DNA of 64,000 nt from Bacteroidales bacterium (GTDB lineage: Bacteria; Bacteroidota; Bacteroidia; Bacteroidales; WCHB1-69): contig JAFZXM010000059.1 of assembly GCA_017616775.1 (NCBI GenBank), positions 1-64,000 of the forward strand, in the 5' to 3' direction. Below the pieces are notes generated by a model. It was not told the DNA's origin. It was given only the letters and a program-made list of their open reading frames with translations, and ran no database searches. Of the stretch, positions 5,897 through 16,216 are shown piece by piece (position 1 is the first letter of the stretch; every line of letters starts with the position of its first letter). The position numbers were made by a program, and so were the translations under genes.

Positions 5897-8509
5897 CTAT
5901 TTCAGCAGTTTTTTAATCTCATTGAGTTTCATAAGGGCCTCCACGGGAGTCAGGGTATCTATATCCGTGTTGAGTATGTCGTCTTTGATTTGATGCAGCA
6001 AGGGGTCATCCAACTGAATAAAACTCAACTGATAAGCATTGTCACCGGTGTTGCTTTTCGACAACACTTTATTCAGATTCTCATGCTGGGAATTTTCCAA
6101 ATTTTTAAGTATTTCATTGGCTCTTTTGAGTACTGAGGCAGGCATACCGGCCATACGAGCCACATGAATGCCGAAACTGTGTTCTGTTCCTCCATGAACC
6201 AATTTTCTTAAAAACAACACTTTATTGTTTATTTCCTTGACCGTAACATGATAATTTTTAATACGTTTGAACGTATCCGCCATTTGATTGAGCTCATGAT
6301 AATGCGTGGCAAACAGCACTTTTGGCCTAAACATCTTGTGTTCATGCAAATATTCGGTTATCGCCCATGCAATGGACACTCCGTCATACGTACTGGTTCC
6401 TCTTCCTATTTCATCCAACAATACCAAACTCCTGTTGGAAATATTATTCAGAATATTGGCCGTTTCGTTCATTTCCACCATAAAAGTGGATTCCCCGGAG
6501 GAAATATTGTCAGATGCCCCCACACGGGTAAAAATACGGTCCACTATGCCTATCTCAGCCTTGTCGGCAGGAACAAACGAACCTATTTGTGCCAACAACA
6601 CTATCAAGGCTGTTTGTCGTAACAAGGCGGATTTACCCGACATGTTCGGTCCGGTTATAATAAGTATCTGTTGCTTTTCATTATCCAAATATACATCGTT
6701 GGCAATATATTTTTCCCCTACAGGCAACTGTTTTTCTATCACAGGGTGCCTTCCGTTGACTATATTAATAGCATAACTTTCATTAATGGAAGGACATACA
6801 TAATGATTGTTTTGTGCCAAATCGGCAAAATTGAGCAACACATCCAATTGAGCTGTCAGCTGGGCATCGGTTTGCACAGGCTGTATATAATCTAAAGCCA
6901 ACACCAACAACTCATTGTAAATACGCTGTTCTATGGATAATATTTTTTCTTCGGCACCCAATATTTTGTTTTCATATTCTTTGAGTTCCTCTGTGATATA
7001 ACGTTCGGCATTGGTAAGCGTTTGTTTGCGTATCCACTCCTGCGGAACCTTGTCTTTATGGGCATTGGTTACTTCCAAATAATAGCCGAACACATTGTTA
7101 TATCCCACTTTAAGCGATGATATGCCTGTCCGTTCCGTTTCCTTACGCTGCATATCCAGCAAATAATCCTTACCGCTGGTGGCTATATACCGCAATTCAT
7201 CCAATTGGGCGTCCACACCGCTTTTGATTACTCCGCCTTTTAATATATTCATAGGGGCATCGTCCGATATGGTGTCTTCAATGCGATTACGCAAGTTGAC
7301 AACTGTATTAAGCTGCCCTCCTATGCTTTGTAAAAAATTATCATCAACACCCTCTGTCAAATGTTTTATTTCTTCCACTGCATATAAAGCCCGTTTTACC
7401 TGCAACAGTTCCTTGGGATTTGCCCTCGAAACCGATACTTTGGATATCAAGCGCTCCAAATCTCCTATTTGCGTGATATATGTCTTCAGCCGGGATGAAA
7501 ATTGCGGATTGTCTATCAAATATTGCACTATGTGCAAACGGCGTTCTATGCCCGTTTTATCTTTTAGCGGCAAAAGTATCCATTTTTTCAGCATACGCGC
7601 TCCCATGGGAGATATGGTGTGGTCAATTACATCCAATAAGGTAACGGCTTTGTCGTTAGGCGTATCCATCAATTCCAAATTTCGTATGGTAAATTTGTCC
7701 AACCACACATATTTGTTTTCTTCCAAACGGGACAACTTGGTAATATGCGAAACCTTGTCATGCTGTGTTTCAAACAAATAATGCATACAAGCACCTGCCG
7801 CTATCAAACCGAAAGGCAATTCCTCCACGCCAAAACCTTTAAAAGAGCTCACCTGAAAATGTTTAAGCAACAATTCGTGCGCAAAATCGGTGGTGAAAAC
7901 CCAATCTTCAAAAGTAGAGCAAAAGAATTTATCGCCAAAAGCGGTTTTGAAAAAAGGCAATTTTGACTTTTCCACTATCACCTCATTAGGGGAAAAACTT
8001 TGCAAAAGTTTTTCTATATAGTTGAATTTGCCCTGAGCCACATAGAATTCGCCTGTTGACACATCCAAAAGGGCTATCCCCGCTTCATTGGCTTCCATGT
8101 GTATGCCTGCCAAAAAATTATTTTGGCGGGTATCCAATATCTGGTCATTATACGACACCCCGGGTGTTACCAATTCGGTAACGCCTCTTTTTACCAATGT
8201 TTTGGTTAATTTAGGATCTTCCAATTGGTCACAAATAGCCACCTTGAACCCAGCCCGTACCAATTTGGGCAAATAGGTGTCTATGGCATGATGAGGAAAT
8301 CCCGCCAAATCCATATCGGCAGCCGCCCCGTTGCTGCGTTTGGTGAGTACTATCCCCAATATTTTGGATGCTTTTACGGCATCCTCTCCGAATGTTTCAT
8401 AAAAATCACCCACCCTGAACAATAATAATGCATCGGGATATTGCGCCTTGAAAGCATTATATTGTTTCATCAAAGGGGTGTCTTGAGTATTTTTTTCTTT
8501 TTGTGCCAA
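5897..8509 (-). CDS. mutS: DNA mismatch repair protein MutS
   Basis: The 870-residue ATPase recognises base mismatches and small loops and starts methyl-independent mismatch repair. The mismatch-reading motif is intact as GDFYETF, with Phe36 and Glu38 at the same positions as in E. coli MutS. The P-loop GPNMSGKS is near residues 617-624 and the Walker B/signature [12 protein letters not shown] near 697-708. Connector, lever and clamp regions fill the centre, and the length is normal for the family. The start at 8509 is supported by a TATCTTTG promoter element 21 bases upstream. The gene is apparently monocistronic: the next gene upstream ends 83 bases away and a strong hairpin lies downstream. 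Confidence 0.98.
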   Translation of the reverse strand: MAQKEKNTQDTPLMKQYNAFKAQYPDALLLFRVGDFYETFGEDAVKASKILGIVLTKRSNGAAADMDLAGFPHHAIDTYLPKLVRAGFKVAICDQLEDPKLTKTLVKRGVTELVTPGVSYNDQILDTRQNNFLAGIHMEANEAGIALLDVSTGEFYVAQGKFNYIEKLLQSFSPNEVIVEKSKLPFFKTAFGDKFFCSTFEDWVFTTDFAHELLLKHFQVSSFKGFGVEELPFGLIAAGACMHYLFETQHDKVSHITKLSRLEENKYVWLDKFTIRNLELMDTPNDKAVTLLDVIDHTISPMGARMLKKWILLPLKDKTGIERRLHIVQYLIDNPQFSSRLKTYITQIGDLERLISKVSVSRANPKELLQVKRALYAVEEIKHLTEGVDDNFLQSIGGQLNTVVNLRNRIEDTISDDAPMNILKGGVIKSGVDAQLDELRYIATSGKDYLLDMQRKETERTGISSLKVGYNNVFGYYLEVTNAHKDKVPQEWIRKQTLTNAERYITEELKEYENKILGAEEKILSIEQRIYNELLVLALDYIQPVQTDAQLTAQLDVLLNFADLAQNNHYVCPSINESYAINIVNGRHPVIEKQLPVGEKYIANDVYLDNEKQQILIITGPNMSGKSALLRQTALIVLLAQIGSFVPADKAEIGIVDRIFTRVGASDNISSGESTFMVEMNETANILNNISNRSLVLLDEIGRGTSTYDGVSIAWAITEYLHEHKMFRPKVLFATHYHELNQMADTFKRIKNYHVTVKEINNKVLFLRKLVHGGTEHSFGIHVARMAGMPASVLKRANEILKNLENSQHENLNKVLSKSNTGDNAYQLSFIQLDDPLLHQIKDDILNTDIDTLTPVEALMKLNEIKKLLK

Positions 8510-8529
8510 TTGAATTATATATTAAAATG

Positions 8530-8537
8530 CAAAGATA
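8530..8537 (-). promoter_or_regulatory. Bacteroidota -7 promoter element of mutS
   Basis: The minus strand reads TATCTTTG, an exact match to TAnnTTTG, 21 bases before the mutS start. Confidence 0.65.
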
Positions 8538-8592
8538 TCAATATTTGTTGAAATTATCCCCTTTGACAAAAATAAAATTTCAACATTCGCGC

Positions 8593-9507
8593 TTAATGCA
8601 AATGTGATACGATAAGATGTATTTTATCCTGCAACGGAAGCTCATACGGAACCGCCACCATTTCCAAACCCGACCTCCTCATACGATTCAACCATGTTTG
8701 TTGCCGTTTTGCAAACTGTCCTATTGCAATGCAAAGCTGATTTTTCATGTCATCATACGATAATTCATGGTTCAAATACATGGTAATATACTTATATTCC
8801 AAACCGTAATATTTTAAGCTTTCCGCACTTAAGCCCTGCAACAGAAGCCTGTTCACTTCGTCAATCATTCCCGCCTGCAGCCGCTCTTCCAAGCGTTTTG
8901 CTATATTGGAACGCAAGCGTTCCCGCTCTATATCTATATAAAAAATACGGTAATCATATGTGATATGCTCACTTTTGTCAGGATGCGACATATAATAAGT
9001 TTCTATTTCCAAAGCACGTATCAGCCGGTTTCTGTCCGAAGTGTCACTTATATTGTGCAATGTTTTGCACCGTGCCAGTTCCTTTGCCAGTTCTTCATCA
9101 CTTTGTTGCATACATCTTGCTCTGAACGCTTCATTAACGGGAACTTTTTCCAAACGATAATCCTTTAAAACGGCCTCCACATACATTCCGCTTCCGCCGC
9201 AACATATTGCCAAATGATTGCCTGCTTTTATTTTGGCGTATGCCTCATGAAAATCCCTTTGATATTCAAACACACTGTATTGATATCCCGCCTCCACAAT
9301 ATCTATCAAATGGTATGGAACGGCAATGCCGTTGACTGTATATTCGTTCAAATCTTTACCTGTTCCTATATCCATGTGCCGATACACTTGCCGGGAATCG
9401 GCACTGATAATTTCCGCATTGAGCAAACATGCCAAATGCACGGCCAAACGGGTTTTTCCGCAAGCGGTAGGGCCTATAATGCAAATCAAAGGATTATTGG
9501 TTGGCAC
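8593..9507 (-). CDS. miaA: tRNA dimethylallyltransferase MiaA
   Basis: The 304-residue enzyme transfers a dimethylallyl group to the N6 of A37 in tRNAs that read codons starting with U. The P-loop GPTACGKT is at residues 12-19, followed by SADSRQVY (36-43), where the aspartate acts in catalysis, and DIGTGKDL. The central region and the segment RLEERLQAGMIDEV are typical of the family, and the length is normal. The ATG at 9507 lies inside the 3' end of the upstream gene (14-base overlap), suggesting translational coupling to the outer-membrane-type protein before it. Confidence 0.96.
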   Translation of the reverse strand: MPTNNPLICIIGPTACGKTRLAVHLACLLNAEIISADSRQVYRHMDIGTGKDLNEYTVNGIAVPYHLIDIVEAGYQYSVFEYQRDFHEAYAKIKAGNHLAICCGGSGMYVEAVLKDYRLEKVPVNEAFRARCMQQSDEELAKELARCKTLHNISDTSDRNRLIRALEIETYYMSHPDKSEHITYDYRIFYIDIERERLRSNIAKRLEERLQAGMIDEVNRLLLQGLSAESLKYYGLEYKYITMYLNHELSYDDMKNQLCIAIGQFAKRQQTWLNRMRRSGLEMVAVPYELPLQDKIHLIVSHLH

Positions 9508-10276
9508 TTTTATATTGTTTATATTCCATGTATTTTTTGGCTATCATTTGTTCTATCTCCACATCGGTTGACATGGCTATAGTATAATAGGAAAATCCGC
9601 AAAACAGCATAAATTCATCCACTTCGCTGCCACTGAGGCGGGTAATTCGTTTTACCACTTCCGCATTGTATTTTTCTGCCATGCGCATTACCTCATCCTG
9701 ATTCGACACCAATTCTTTATACGTACGCTGCAAACGGGCCTTGCGGCTGAATTTTTCATATAAAAAACTTATAGGATGAGCCAACGGCGTATTTGCCAAC
9801 AAGTTACCCCTATCCGAATGGGGCACCGACTGGGATTTTTCTTCTTCCGAAAGTGTGACTCCGGGCACCTCCACCTTATCGTATGCTGTTTTTTTTGCCA
9901 AATCTTTCACAAAAAGAGGATAAGGTTTCATGGCATATACCGTGAAGTTCTTTAACATTATGGATTTCATTAGCAGGCGGATAAAAAAATGACCGCGATT
10001 GTTGATTACACTATCGCTTACCACCAACACCTCCACATTAAACCCCACCCTGGATATGGCTATAGTATCGTTTAACCGTACCATAAGGGCATAATTTCCC
10101 TGTGCATCCGAAAAAACCATCAGCCCCGAGGACATATTATGAACACATGCGTTCTCCAAAGGCTGAACGGTAAGAAAATCCACTATTTTGCCTTTGAGAA
10201 CATACCTCTCTTGTGCTTGCAGGTATACGAAAGAAAACAATAATAAAATTATGCCGATATAATGCCGTATACTCAT
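9494..10276 (-). CDS. Secreted carboxypeptidase-regulatory-like domain protein
   Basis: The 260-residue protein has an N-terminal signal peptide (hydrophobic residues 7-20, then LQAQ) and a CarboxypepD_reg-like (CNA-B/transthyretin-like) domain at about residues 24-110, with the pattern LKGKIVDFLTVQPLENACVH and DAQGNYALMV. This domain is common at the N-terminus of TonB receptors, but no barrel follows here. The remaining 150 residues are hydrophilic and lack membrane helices. Bacteroidota carry many such periplasmic or envelope proteins of unknown role. A TATCTTTG element lies 21 bases upstream. It overlaps miaA by 14 bases. Confidence 0.75.
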   Translation of the reverse strand: MSIRHYIGIILLLFSFVYLQAQERYVLKGKIVDFLTVQPLENACVHNMSSGLMVFSDAQGNYALMVRLNDTIAISRVGFNVEVLVVSDSVINNRGHFFIRLLMKSIMLKNFTVYAMKPYPLFVKDLAKKTAYDKVEVPGVTLSEEEKSQSVPHSDRGNLLANTPLAHPISFLYEKFSRKARLQRTYKELVSNQDEVMRMAEKYNAEVVKRITRLSGSEVDEFMLFCGFSYYTIAMSTDVEIEQMIAKKYMEYKQYKSANQ

Positions 10277-10296
10277 ACAATTATTCTATTAAAATG

Positions 10297-10304
10297 CAAA
10301 GATA
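10297..10304 (-). promoter_or_regulatory. -7 promoter element of the gene at 9494-10276
   Basis: The minus strand reads TATCTTTG, an exact TAnnTTTG match, 21 bases before the start at 10276, the same spacing as for mutS. Confidence 0.6.
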
Positions 10305-10562
10305 GCATTTTTTTGCCTTCCAACACCAATTCCGGCATGCAAGCGAAAAATACGCTTCCCTCCGAAATGCAAGAAATGCCTGTTAACAGCGCACATGCTC
10401 CGTTTTATCATGTTTTTTGCCCCTTTGGTTTGTATATTCTGCCGGAACACTATCCCAATTCAACGGTTAGGCTGTTCCCGCAATTTTTATCTGCGGCATC
10501 ACTCAAAAATGTCCGCATGGCAACAAAAAAAACGGCACGACTGCTGTTTTAAGGCAACATGC
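10305..10562. other. Intergenic stretch without a recognised gene
   Basis: Open frames on the plus strand here have no family features and no promoter. Apart from the flanking promoter box and the terminator at 10563, I see nothing functional. Confidence 0.5.
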
Positions 10563-10599
10563 AATAAAAATGACCAAGCGATGCTTGGTCATTTTTATT
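10563..10599. terminator. 17-bp terminator hairpin
   Basis: AATAAAAATGACCAAGC at 10563-10579 pairs exactly with 10583-10599 around the loop GAT. It lies 6 bases beyond the stop of the GlsB-like gene and has a U-rich 3' arm on the minus transcript. Confidence 0.85.
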
Positions 10600-10604
10600 A
10601 AAAA

Positions 10605-10847
10605 CTATTTTCTTTTTATCAGTGAAAGTATCCACAAAAACAATATGGCACCCACTGTGGCGCTAATCAATTGCCACAAAAGGCTATTGCCGCCTATACC
10701 CAATAATCCGAAAACCCAACCGCCTAAAAAACCGCCTATTACCCCGACTATCAGATTGACCAACAAACCGTTTCCGCTTCCGCTGAATATTTTACCGCCC
10801 AAAAATCCGGCTAATACGCCAATTACTAAAGAAAGAATAATTCCCAT
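10605..10847 (-). CDS. GlsB/YeaQ/YmgE family small membrane protein
   Basis: This 80-residue protein has three hydrophobic glycine-rich helices with the pattern IGVLAGFLGGKIFSGSG, LIVGVIGGFLGGWVFGLLGI and a final helix ending in the basic LIKRK. This is the form of the transglycosylase-associated / YeaQ-YmgE-GlsB family, which is widespread and stress-induced in several bacteria, with an unknown molecular function. It is alone on its strand between a terminator and the thioesterase gene, so it is probably monocistronic. Confidence 0.9.
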   Translation of the reverse strand: MGIILSLVIGVLAGFLGGKIFSGSGNGLLVNLIVGVIGGFLGGWVFGLLGIGGNSLLWQLISATVGAILFLWILSLIKRK

Positions 10848-10930
10848 ATCTTTGTATCTGTTTAATAAGGCAAATTATAATATTAAAATCATCATTATAG
10901 CCCAATTTGCCACAAGACTACAACGATTGT

Positions 10931-11374
10931 TTATTTTTTGACTGTTTGCTTGCGCTCGTATGCCATCACCTGCCGCTTGAATTCTTCTTTTATGGGCGCC
11001 GAACTGTCGCGCTCGTGATCATATCCGGCCAATACGGAATAACATGTACAATAACATTTATTGGTAGAGGTATTGACGATACGCTGTATCATTTTAACGC
11101 TTTTTGACCCGAATTCCAATATAGCGGTATCTACCGCTATGGTGTCATTGAACCGGATGGAGGCCATAAAATCGTATTCGGTGTGAACCAAAACTATATC
11201 TATGTCTTTCAACTCAAACTTCCCGCTTACATCTTTCATATAATTGAGCCTGCCCAAATCGAAATAGGAGCATATCACACCGTTATTGACATGGTGCAAA
11301 GCATCCACATCGGTCATCCTCAATTGTATGGGAAGTCTGTTTTTGAAATTGATGTTATTGATATCTATTATCAT
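10931..11374 (-). CDS. Hotdog-fold acyl-CoA thioesterase (4HBT family)
   Basis: The protein resembles YbgC/4-hydroxybenzoyl-CoA thioesterase-type enzymes that hydrolyse acyl-CoA. The active-site region reads MTDVDALHHVNNGVICSYFD, with the aspartate and the H-H-V-N-N stretch expected in this family. The frame is open from 11407, but the ATG at 11374 (giving MIIDINNINFKNRLPIQ, 147 residues) fits family length better, and the extra 11 residues are nondescript. It follows the ribonucleotide reductase gene by 9 to 42 bases and may be cotranscribed with it. Substrate is unknown. Confidence 0.85.
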   Translation of the reverse strand: MIIDINNINFKNRLPIQLRMTDVDALHHVNNGVICSYFDLGRLNYMKDVSGKFELKDIDIVLVHTEYDFMASIRFNDTIAVDTAILEFGSKSVKMIQRIVNTSTNKCYCTCYSVLAGYDHERDSSAPIKEEFKRQVMAYERKQTVKK

Positions 11375-11416
11375 ATTTGCAACTATTGTCAATACGGCTG
11401 ACAACACCGTTATTTA

Positions 11417-14242
11417 TCAGCCGCATTTGGAATGGCCGCAATTTACACAAGTAACACAACCGTCTTTATATACCAATGATTCCTGACCGCATTCCGGACA
11501 TGCCTGTTTCACCTTGGTGCCGTCTTTAATATAATTTTTCAACGCACGGGTAACACCGTTTTTCCATGTCATGATATTATCATCGTCAAAATGGAGCTTG
11601 GATACCAGATTTACCACATTGGGCAGAGGCATACCATAGCGCAATACTCCGGATATCAATTTGGCATAGTTCCAATATTCTTCGTTGAACATACGGGACA
11701 AACCGCACACACTTCCTTCGTAACCTTGTTTGTCTATAAAGGTGAAATCGTAACGTGCAGGCTCATTTCCGTGTTTCACTCTTTTTACCCATCCTTTTTT
11801 TATGGCAGGATGAAGATAAAAAGCATCGGCTTTTCCTGTGAATATTTCATAAGGACGGCCATCGAGCAGACCTACCACGGCTATCCATTCTTCTTCTTTA
11901 TTGCGAAATCTTATCACGTCTGCTTCCAATTGTTCCGGACGCTTGGGAACCAATGCCTCGCCAAACGAAGCACTGTTGGCATGACTCTTTTTCTTTTCGC
12001 TTTCGCTTATCAGCACACCGTCACGGGAACCTTCCCTATAAATGGTCATGCCTTTACATCCGCATTCCCAAGCCGTTTTGTACACATCGCTCACCACCGA
12101 TTCGCTGACATTTTCGGGAACGTTTACGGTTACGCTTATTGAATGGTCCACCCATTTTTGAACAGCTCCTTGCAAACGCACTTTCATTGTCCAGTCAATA
12201 TCATGGGCGGTGGCTTTATAATAAGGTGATTTTTCTATGATTTTATTCAACTCATCACTTTTCATGGCTTTGAGCTTTTCCACATCATAACCGTTGAGTT
12301 GGGCCCATACGGCAAATTTGGGATGAAGCACTTGGTATTCTTCAAACGAATCCCCGTTCTTATCCACAAAATCCACTCTCACATTGTTATCGTTAGGATT
12401 TACTTTACGACGGCGGGTGTAAGCTATCATAAACACGGGTTCTATTCCGGAGGTGGTTTGCGTACACATACTTACACTTCCGGTAGGAGCTATGGTAAGC
12501 AGGGCGATATTTCTACGGCCATATGTGCACATATCCTGATACAATGCCGGATCAGCCTCTCTGATACGGCGAATAAACGGATTGTAACTTTCTTTTGAAG
12601 AATTGTATATGGAGAATTTGCCTCTTTCTTTTGCCATTTCAACGGAACTGCGATATGCTGCCAACGCCAATTGCTTGTGCACTTCCGTAGAAAAATTGAT
12701 GGCCTCTTCCGAACCGTAACGTATTCCCAAGGCTGCCAACATATCCCCTTCGGCGGTAATGCCCAATCCTGTCCGGCGACCTTTGGATGATTTTTCTTTT
12801 ATTTTATTCCACAATTCTTCTTCAACACGTTTAATATGCTCACTTTCAGGATCATGATGGATTTTGTCCAAAATCAAATCTATCTTCTCCATTTCCAAAT
12901 CTATCAAGTCATCCATCAAACGTTGGGCAATGCTTACATGTTTTTTGAATTTTTCAAAGTTAAACGAAGCATTGGCCGTAAACGGATGATCCACATAGCT
13001 GTATAAGTTGATGGCTATTAAACGACAACTGTCGTAAGGACACAACGGAATTTCACCGCACGGATTGGTAGATACGGTTTCAAAACCATATTCCGCATAA
13101 CAATCGGGAATAGATTCTTTAAGGATGGTATCCCAGAACAATACGCCGGGCTCTGCGGCTTTCCATGCATTATGAATGATTTTGTTCCAAAGTTTTTTGG
13201 CGTCAATTTCTTTTCTTACCAAAGGGCTGTGTGTATAGATGGGATATTGTTGTATATAGGGCGCTCCCGATTTTACACATTTCATGAATTCATCGTCCAA
13301 TTTCACCGAAACATTGGCACCCGTAATTTTTCCTTGTTCCAATTTTGCATCTATAAACTTTTCCGCATCGGGATGTTTTACCGAAATACTCAACATAAGA
13401 GCACCTCTGCGCCCGCCTTGCGCCACCTCGCGGGTGGAATTGGAATAACGTTCCATAAAAGGCACTATACCCGTAGATGTGAGTGCACTGTTGTGCACCA
13501 GACTGCCTTCGGGACGTATATGGGACAAATCATGACCCACTCCGCCGCGACGTTTCATCAATTGCACCTGCTCCTCGTCAATTTTCATAATAGAACCGTA
13601 GGAATCGGAATTGCTTCCGTTACCTATCACAAAACAATTGGAAAGAGATGCTATCTGAAAAGGATTGCCTATTCCGAACATAGGGCTGCCCTGCGGTACT
13701 ATGTATTGAAAATTTTTCAAAAGCTGATTAATCTGAGCTTCGCTCAAAGGATTCGGATATTTTTGCTCTATGCGGGCGAATTCTTTTGACAAACGCTTAT
13801 GCATGTCGTCGGGAGTAAGCTCATATAAATTACCATTGCCGTCTCTTAAAGCATATTTATTAATCCAAACATTGGCCACCATGAGATCTCCGTCAAAATA
13901 TTTCGTAGCCTCTGCCTGCACTTCTTCCACCGAATATTTGCGCATATTTTCACCTATGCCTCTGCTATAAAATTGATTGGACGTCTCTTCTGTAACTTCT
14001 TTTTCTGTATGTTGTTCCATTGGTTGCGGTTCTTGTTGCTGTGATTGTTGAACATTAACGGTATTATCTACAACATTCGGCACTGCCTGCGGACGATTAT
14101 TGGCACGCGCATTCACCAAATGCGGTTTGTTTTTTGCACCTGCCATTACGGCCGATACCTTGTCAAAATTTTCAGTATCCAACAATTCTCCCTCAATATT
14201 GTCGCTGCTGTTTAAATTAAAAAGTTCTTTAAAAAAATCCAT
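11417..14242 (-). CDS. nrdJ: Adenosylcobalamin-dependent (class II) ribonucleoside-diphosphate reductase
   Basis: The 941-residue enzyme reduces ribonucleotides to deoxyribonucleotides using a radical from coenzyme B12, so it works with or without oxygen. Visible features are the catalytic region STNPCGEIPLCPYDSCRL near residue 395, the GRRTGLGITAEGD segment, and the TSCPD-type C-terminal region. The extreme C-terminus is a cysteine-rich tail, CPECG then CVTCVNCGHSKCG, which resembles a zinc ribbon and may carry the reducing cysteines. Residues 40-85 form a Gln-rich, low-complexity linker. No NrdB-like radical subunit is needed. It is preceded by a 337-base leader/intergenic region and followed by the thioesterase gene. 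Confidence 0.93.
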   Translation of the reverse strand: MDFFKELFNLNSSDNIEGELLDTENFDKVSAVMAGAKNKPHLVNARANNRPQAVPNVVDNTVNVQQSQQQEPQPMEQHTEKEVTEETSNQFYSRGIGENMRKYSVEEVQAEATKYFDGDLMVANVWINKYALRDGNGNLYELTPDDMHKRLSKEFARIEQKYPNPLSEAQINQLLKNFQYIVPQGSPMFGIGNPFQIASLSNCFVIGNGSNSDSYGSIMKIDEEQVQLMKRRGGVGHDLSHIRPEGSLVHNSALTSTGIVPFMERYSNSTREVAQGGRRGALMLSISVKHPDAEKFIDAKLEQGKITGANVSVKLDDEFMKCVKSGAPYIQQYPIYTHSPLVRKEIDAKKLWNKIIHNAWKAAEPGVLFWDTILKESIPDCYAEYGFETVSTNPCGEIPLCPYDSCRLIAINLYSYVDHPFTANASFNFEKFKKHVSIAQRLMDDLIDLEMEKIDLILDKIHHDPESEHIKRVEEELWNKIKEKSSKGRRTGLGITAEGDMLAALGIRYGSEEAINFSTEVHKQLALAAYRSSVEMAKERGKFSIYNSSKESYNPFIRRIREADPALYQDMCTYGRRNIALLTIAPTGSVSMCTQTTSGIEPVFMIAYTRRRKVNPNDNNVRVDFVDKNGDSFEEYQVLHPKFAVWAQLNGYDVEKLKAMKSDELNKIIEKSPYYKATAHDIDWTMKVRLQGAVQKWVDHSISVTVNVPENVSESVVSDVYKTAWECGCKGMTIYREGSRDGVLISESEKKKSHANSASFGEALVPKRPEQLEADVIRFRNKEEEWIAVVGLLDGRPYEIFTGKADAFYLHPAIKKGWVKRVKHGNEPARYDFTFIDKQGYEGSVCGLSRMFNEEYWNYAKLISGVLRYGMPLPNVVNLVSKLHFDDDNIMTWKNGVTRALKNYIKDGTKVKQACPECGQESLVYKDGCVTCVNCGHSKCG

Positions 14243-14351
14243 GGTTCTATATCTAAAAATACAAAATTGTTATCAAAATCTTTACTTGACACCCTCACCT
14301 GTTTTGTTTTCAGGATGTTTGCAAAAAAAGTATGCTTGGGTAATCCACTTA

Positions 14352-14359
14352 CAAAATTA
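14352..14359 (-). promoter_or_regulatory. Possible -7 promoter element of nrdJ
   Basis: The minus strand reads TAATTTTG, fitting TAnnTTTG. It would give a leader of about 100 bases before the start at 14242. Confidence 0.3.
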
Positions 14360-14579
14360 ATCGTATTGGACATATTATTTTTTTATTGCTGAAATAAATA
14401 ATTAACAAATTTCGGTTATTAACTTATTTACCTAATATACAGATTAATAGATAATTATTTTCACAATTGCGGCTTTTGGCACCGTTTTTTTTGCTAACAA
14501 TTGCACCCGTATCCGCACCCTGCAAAGTATTCAAAAATACAGATGATAAGACAGTCTTTTTTTTACAAAAATAAAGTTG
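14360..14579. other. Intergenic region upstream of nrdJ
   Basis: AT-rich sequence without a convincing open frame. I looked for a cobalamin riboswitch on the minus strand and did not find the conserved B12-box core. A GC-richer segment with repeated GGTGC on the minus strand (about 14470-14525) remains unexplained. Confidence 0.4.
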
Positions 14580-15410
14580 TTACAGGCTGATCAGATGCAT
14601 CTTGCCGTGATTTATCCCCACTACTTCCCTGTATCCCGCTTCCCGTATGCAATTCAAGGCGGGTTCAAAACCCAAAGATATTTCTTCGGGAGCATGCGCA
14701 TCCATGCTGACAGTAACGGGAATATGCCGTTGATACAATAGCTTGATTATTTCGGCGGAAGGATAAAAATCGGGGCAGCGTTTTTTATAGATACCCCTTG
14801 TATTTATTTCCACCGCCATGCCTTTTTGCTGAACCAATTCTAAGGTTTGGAAAATATAATTTTTATACCAGGCTTCATCTTCGGTAAAATAACGATTGTG
14901 ATTATGCATCTTTATTTTGTCAAAATGCGCCAGTATTTCAAAATGTTCCCGCTCTATCATTTCAAATAGCTGATAAAAATACGTTTTTACCGCCAACCGT
15001 ATATCGTTATGAAATATTTGTTGCAAACCGCGGTCGTAAACTTCCTGTTCCGGTCCGTCTATAAACCACAATTGTCCTTGGTAAGCCACCAAATGCACTC
15101 CGCCTATGATATATTGAATATGGTAATTTTGCCGGAAATAGTCAAAAGCAAAAGTAATTTGCGGTATATAATCGCATTCTAATCCGCAAGAGAGCGGCAA
15201 TTGCGGATATTGACGCTCCAATTCCCGGATTTCGTCCACATATTGGGGCAAATCCTCTTCTTTGACGGCAAAATTGTTTGCTATGGGAATAGGGGCATGC
15301 GAAGAAAAACCGAAAGAATGAAAATTCAGTCGTATAGCCTCATTTACAAATTCTTCCGGTTTCCCTTTGCCGTCACAATAATGACAATGCGTATGATAAT
15401 TATATAACAT
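14580..15410 (-). CDS. PHP-family histidinol-phosphatase-like phosphoesterase
   Basis: The 276-residue protein begins with NYHTHCHYCDGKGKPEEFV, the H-x-H...D metal-binding start of the PHP (polymerase and histidinol phosphatase) domain, and continues with FSSHAP, GLECDYI, GGVHLV, LAHFDKIK and VSMDAHAP, the successive metal ligands of the HisK type. It most likely dephosphorylates histidinol phosphate in histidine synthesis, though related PHP enzymes act on other phosphoesters. No other his gene is present. It follows pepE by 30 bases and belongs to the lpd-fabD-pepE run. Confidence 0.88.
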   Translation of the reverse strand: MLYNYHTHCHYCDGKGKPEEFVNEAIRLNFHSFGFSSHAPIPIANNFAVKEEDLPQYVDEIRELERQYPQLPLSCGLECDYIPQITFAFDYFRQNYHIQYIIGGVHLVAYQGQLWFIDGPEQEVYDRGLQQIFHNDIRLAVKTYFYQLFEMIEREHFEILAHFDKIKMHNHNRYFTEDEAWYKNYIFQTLELVQQKGMAVEINTRGIYKKRCPDFYPSAEIIKLLYQRHIPVTVSMDAHAPEEISLGFEPALNCIREAGYREVVGINHGKMHLISL

Positions 15411-15440
15411 ATATTTAATATGTCATCAATATGAACAACA

Positions 15441-16205
15441 TTACTGTTTCAAAAGCCGGCTTACATCACTTCCCGGTTCTTCTTCATAAGGTTCTTTACC
15501 ATATTGAAACACTATCATTTTTTTGCCGCCTCTGAGTATCATTTTTTTGCCGTTCACCCATAAAGCACAGGCTTCTCTCAAACCCACCACGGTCTTTTTT
15601 TGATTAACGGCCATATACTCATTAAGTCTGTCTTGACGGGTTTCTCCGCCATGTTTTACCATTTTGTCTATTTCGGGTGTGGGGTCCAAATAATGGGGAT
15701 TGATTTGAAAAGGAACCAAATTCAATGTGTCAAAACTTTTGGGCTGCACTATAGGCATGTCGTTGGTGGTGCACAAGGTGGGGCAGGCTACATTGCTGCC
15801 GGCGCTCCAACCTATATACGGTATTCCCTTTTTAACCTTATCGGCTATCACATTCATAAGGGAATAATTATGCAATTCCGCCACCAAATGAAAGGTGTTG
15901 CCACCTCCTACTATAATACAATCGGCTTTTTCTATTGCCGCTTTCTTATCTTTTGCATGATGTATGGAATGCAAATTTTTAAAACCCCATTTTTTAAATA
16001 CATTTTGTACCCTTTGTTCATATGCATCGTAGCTTTGGGGATAAACATTACCCCCTATGTTAACGCCGGCAAAAGGAACAAATGCTATACGGCTGTCGGC
16101 TTTGATATTGTTTTGAAGGCAAAACATTTCTATTTGAGCTTGACACCAAGCCAAATAAGGTTCGCCGAAATTAGTGGAATTGCTGATTAATAAGAGTTTC
16201 ATCAT
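15441..16205 (-). CDS. pepE: Dipeptidase E (alpha-aspartyl dipeptidase, family S51)
   Basis: This 254-residue serine peptidase cleaves dipeptides with an N-terminal aspartate. The nucleophile Ser134 sits in IGWSAGSN, preceded by the glycine-rich IIVGGGNTFHL (97-107), and His171 lies in INPHYLD (168-174). These are the expected catalytic elements. The second of the two starting methionines (16202) may be the real start, as MKLLLISNS is the normal beginning. The gene is 11 bases after fabD and 30 bases before the PHP phosphatase. Confidence 0.9.
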   Translation of the reverse strand: MMKLLLISNSTNFGEPYLAWCQAQIEMFCLQNNIKADSRIAFVPFAGVNIGGNVYPQSYDAYEQRVQNVFKKWGFKNLHSIHHAKDKKAAIEKADCIIVGGGNTFHLVAELHNYSLMNVIADKVKKGIPYIGWSAGSNVACPTLCTTNDMPIVQPKSFDTLNLVPFQINPHYLDPTPEIDKMVKHGGETRQDRLNEYMAVNQKKTVVGLREACALWVNGKKMILRGGKKMIVFQYGKEPYEEEPGSDVSRLLKQ

Positions 16206-16216
16206 GATTATATGTG

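Noticed and set aside
10262-10552. Plus-strand open frame in the gap before the GlsB-like gene
   Set aside because: It overlaps the promoter of the minus-strand gene and has no recognisable domain.
14243-14579. Cobalamin riboswitch upstream of the B12-dependent RNR
   Set aside because: Expected by function, but no B12-box core or typical stem layout was found on the minus strand.
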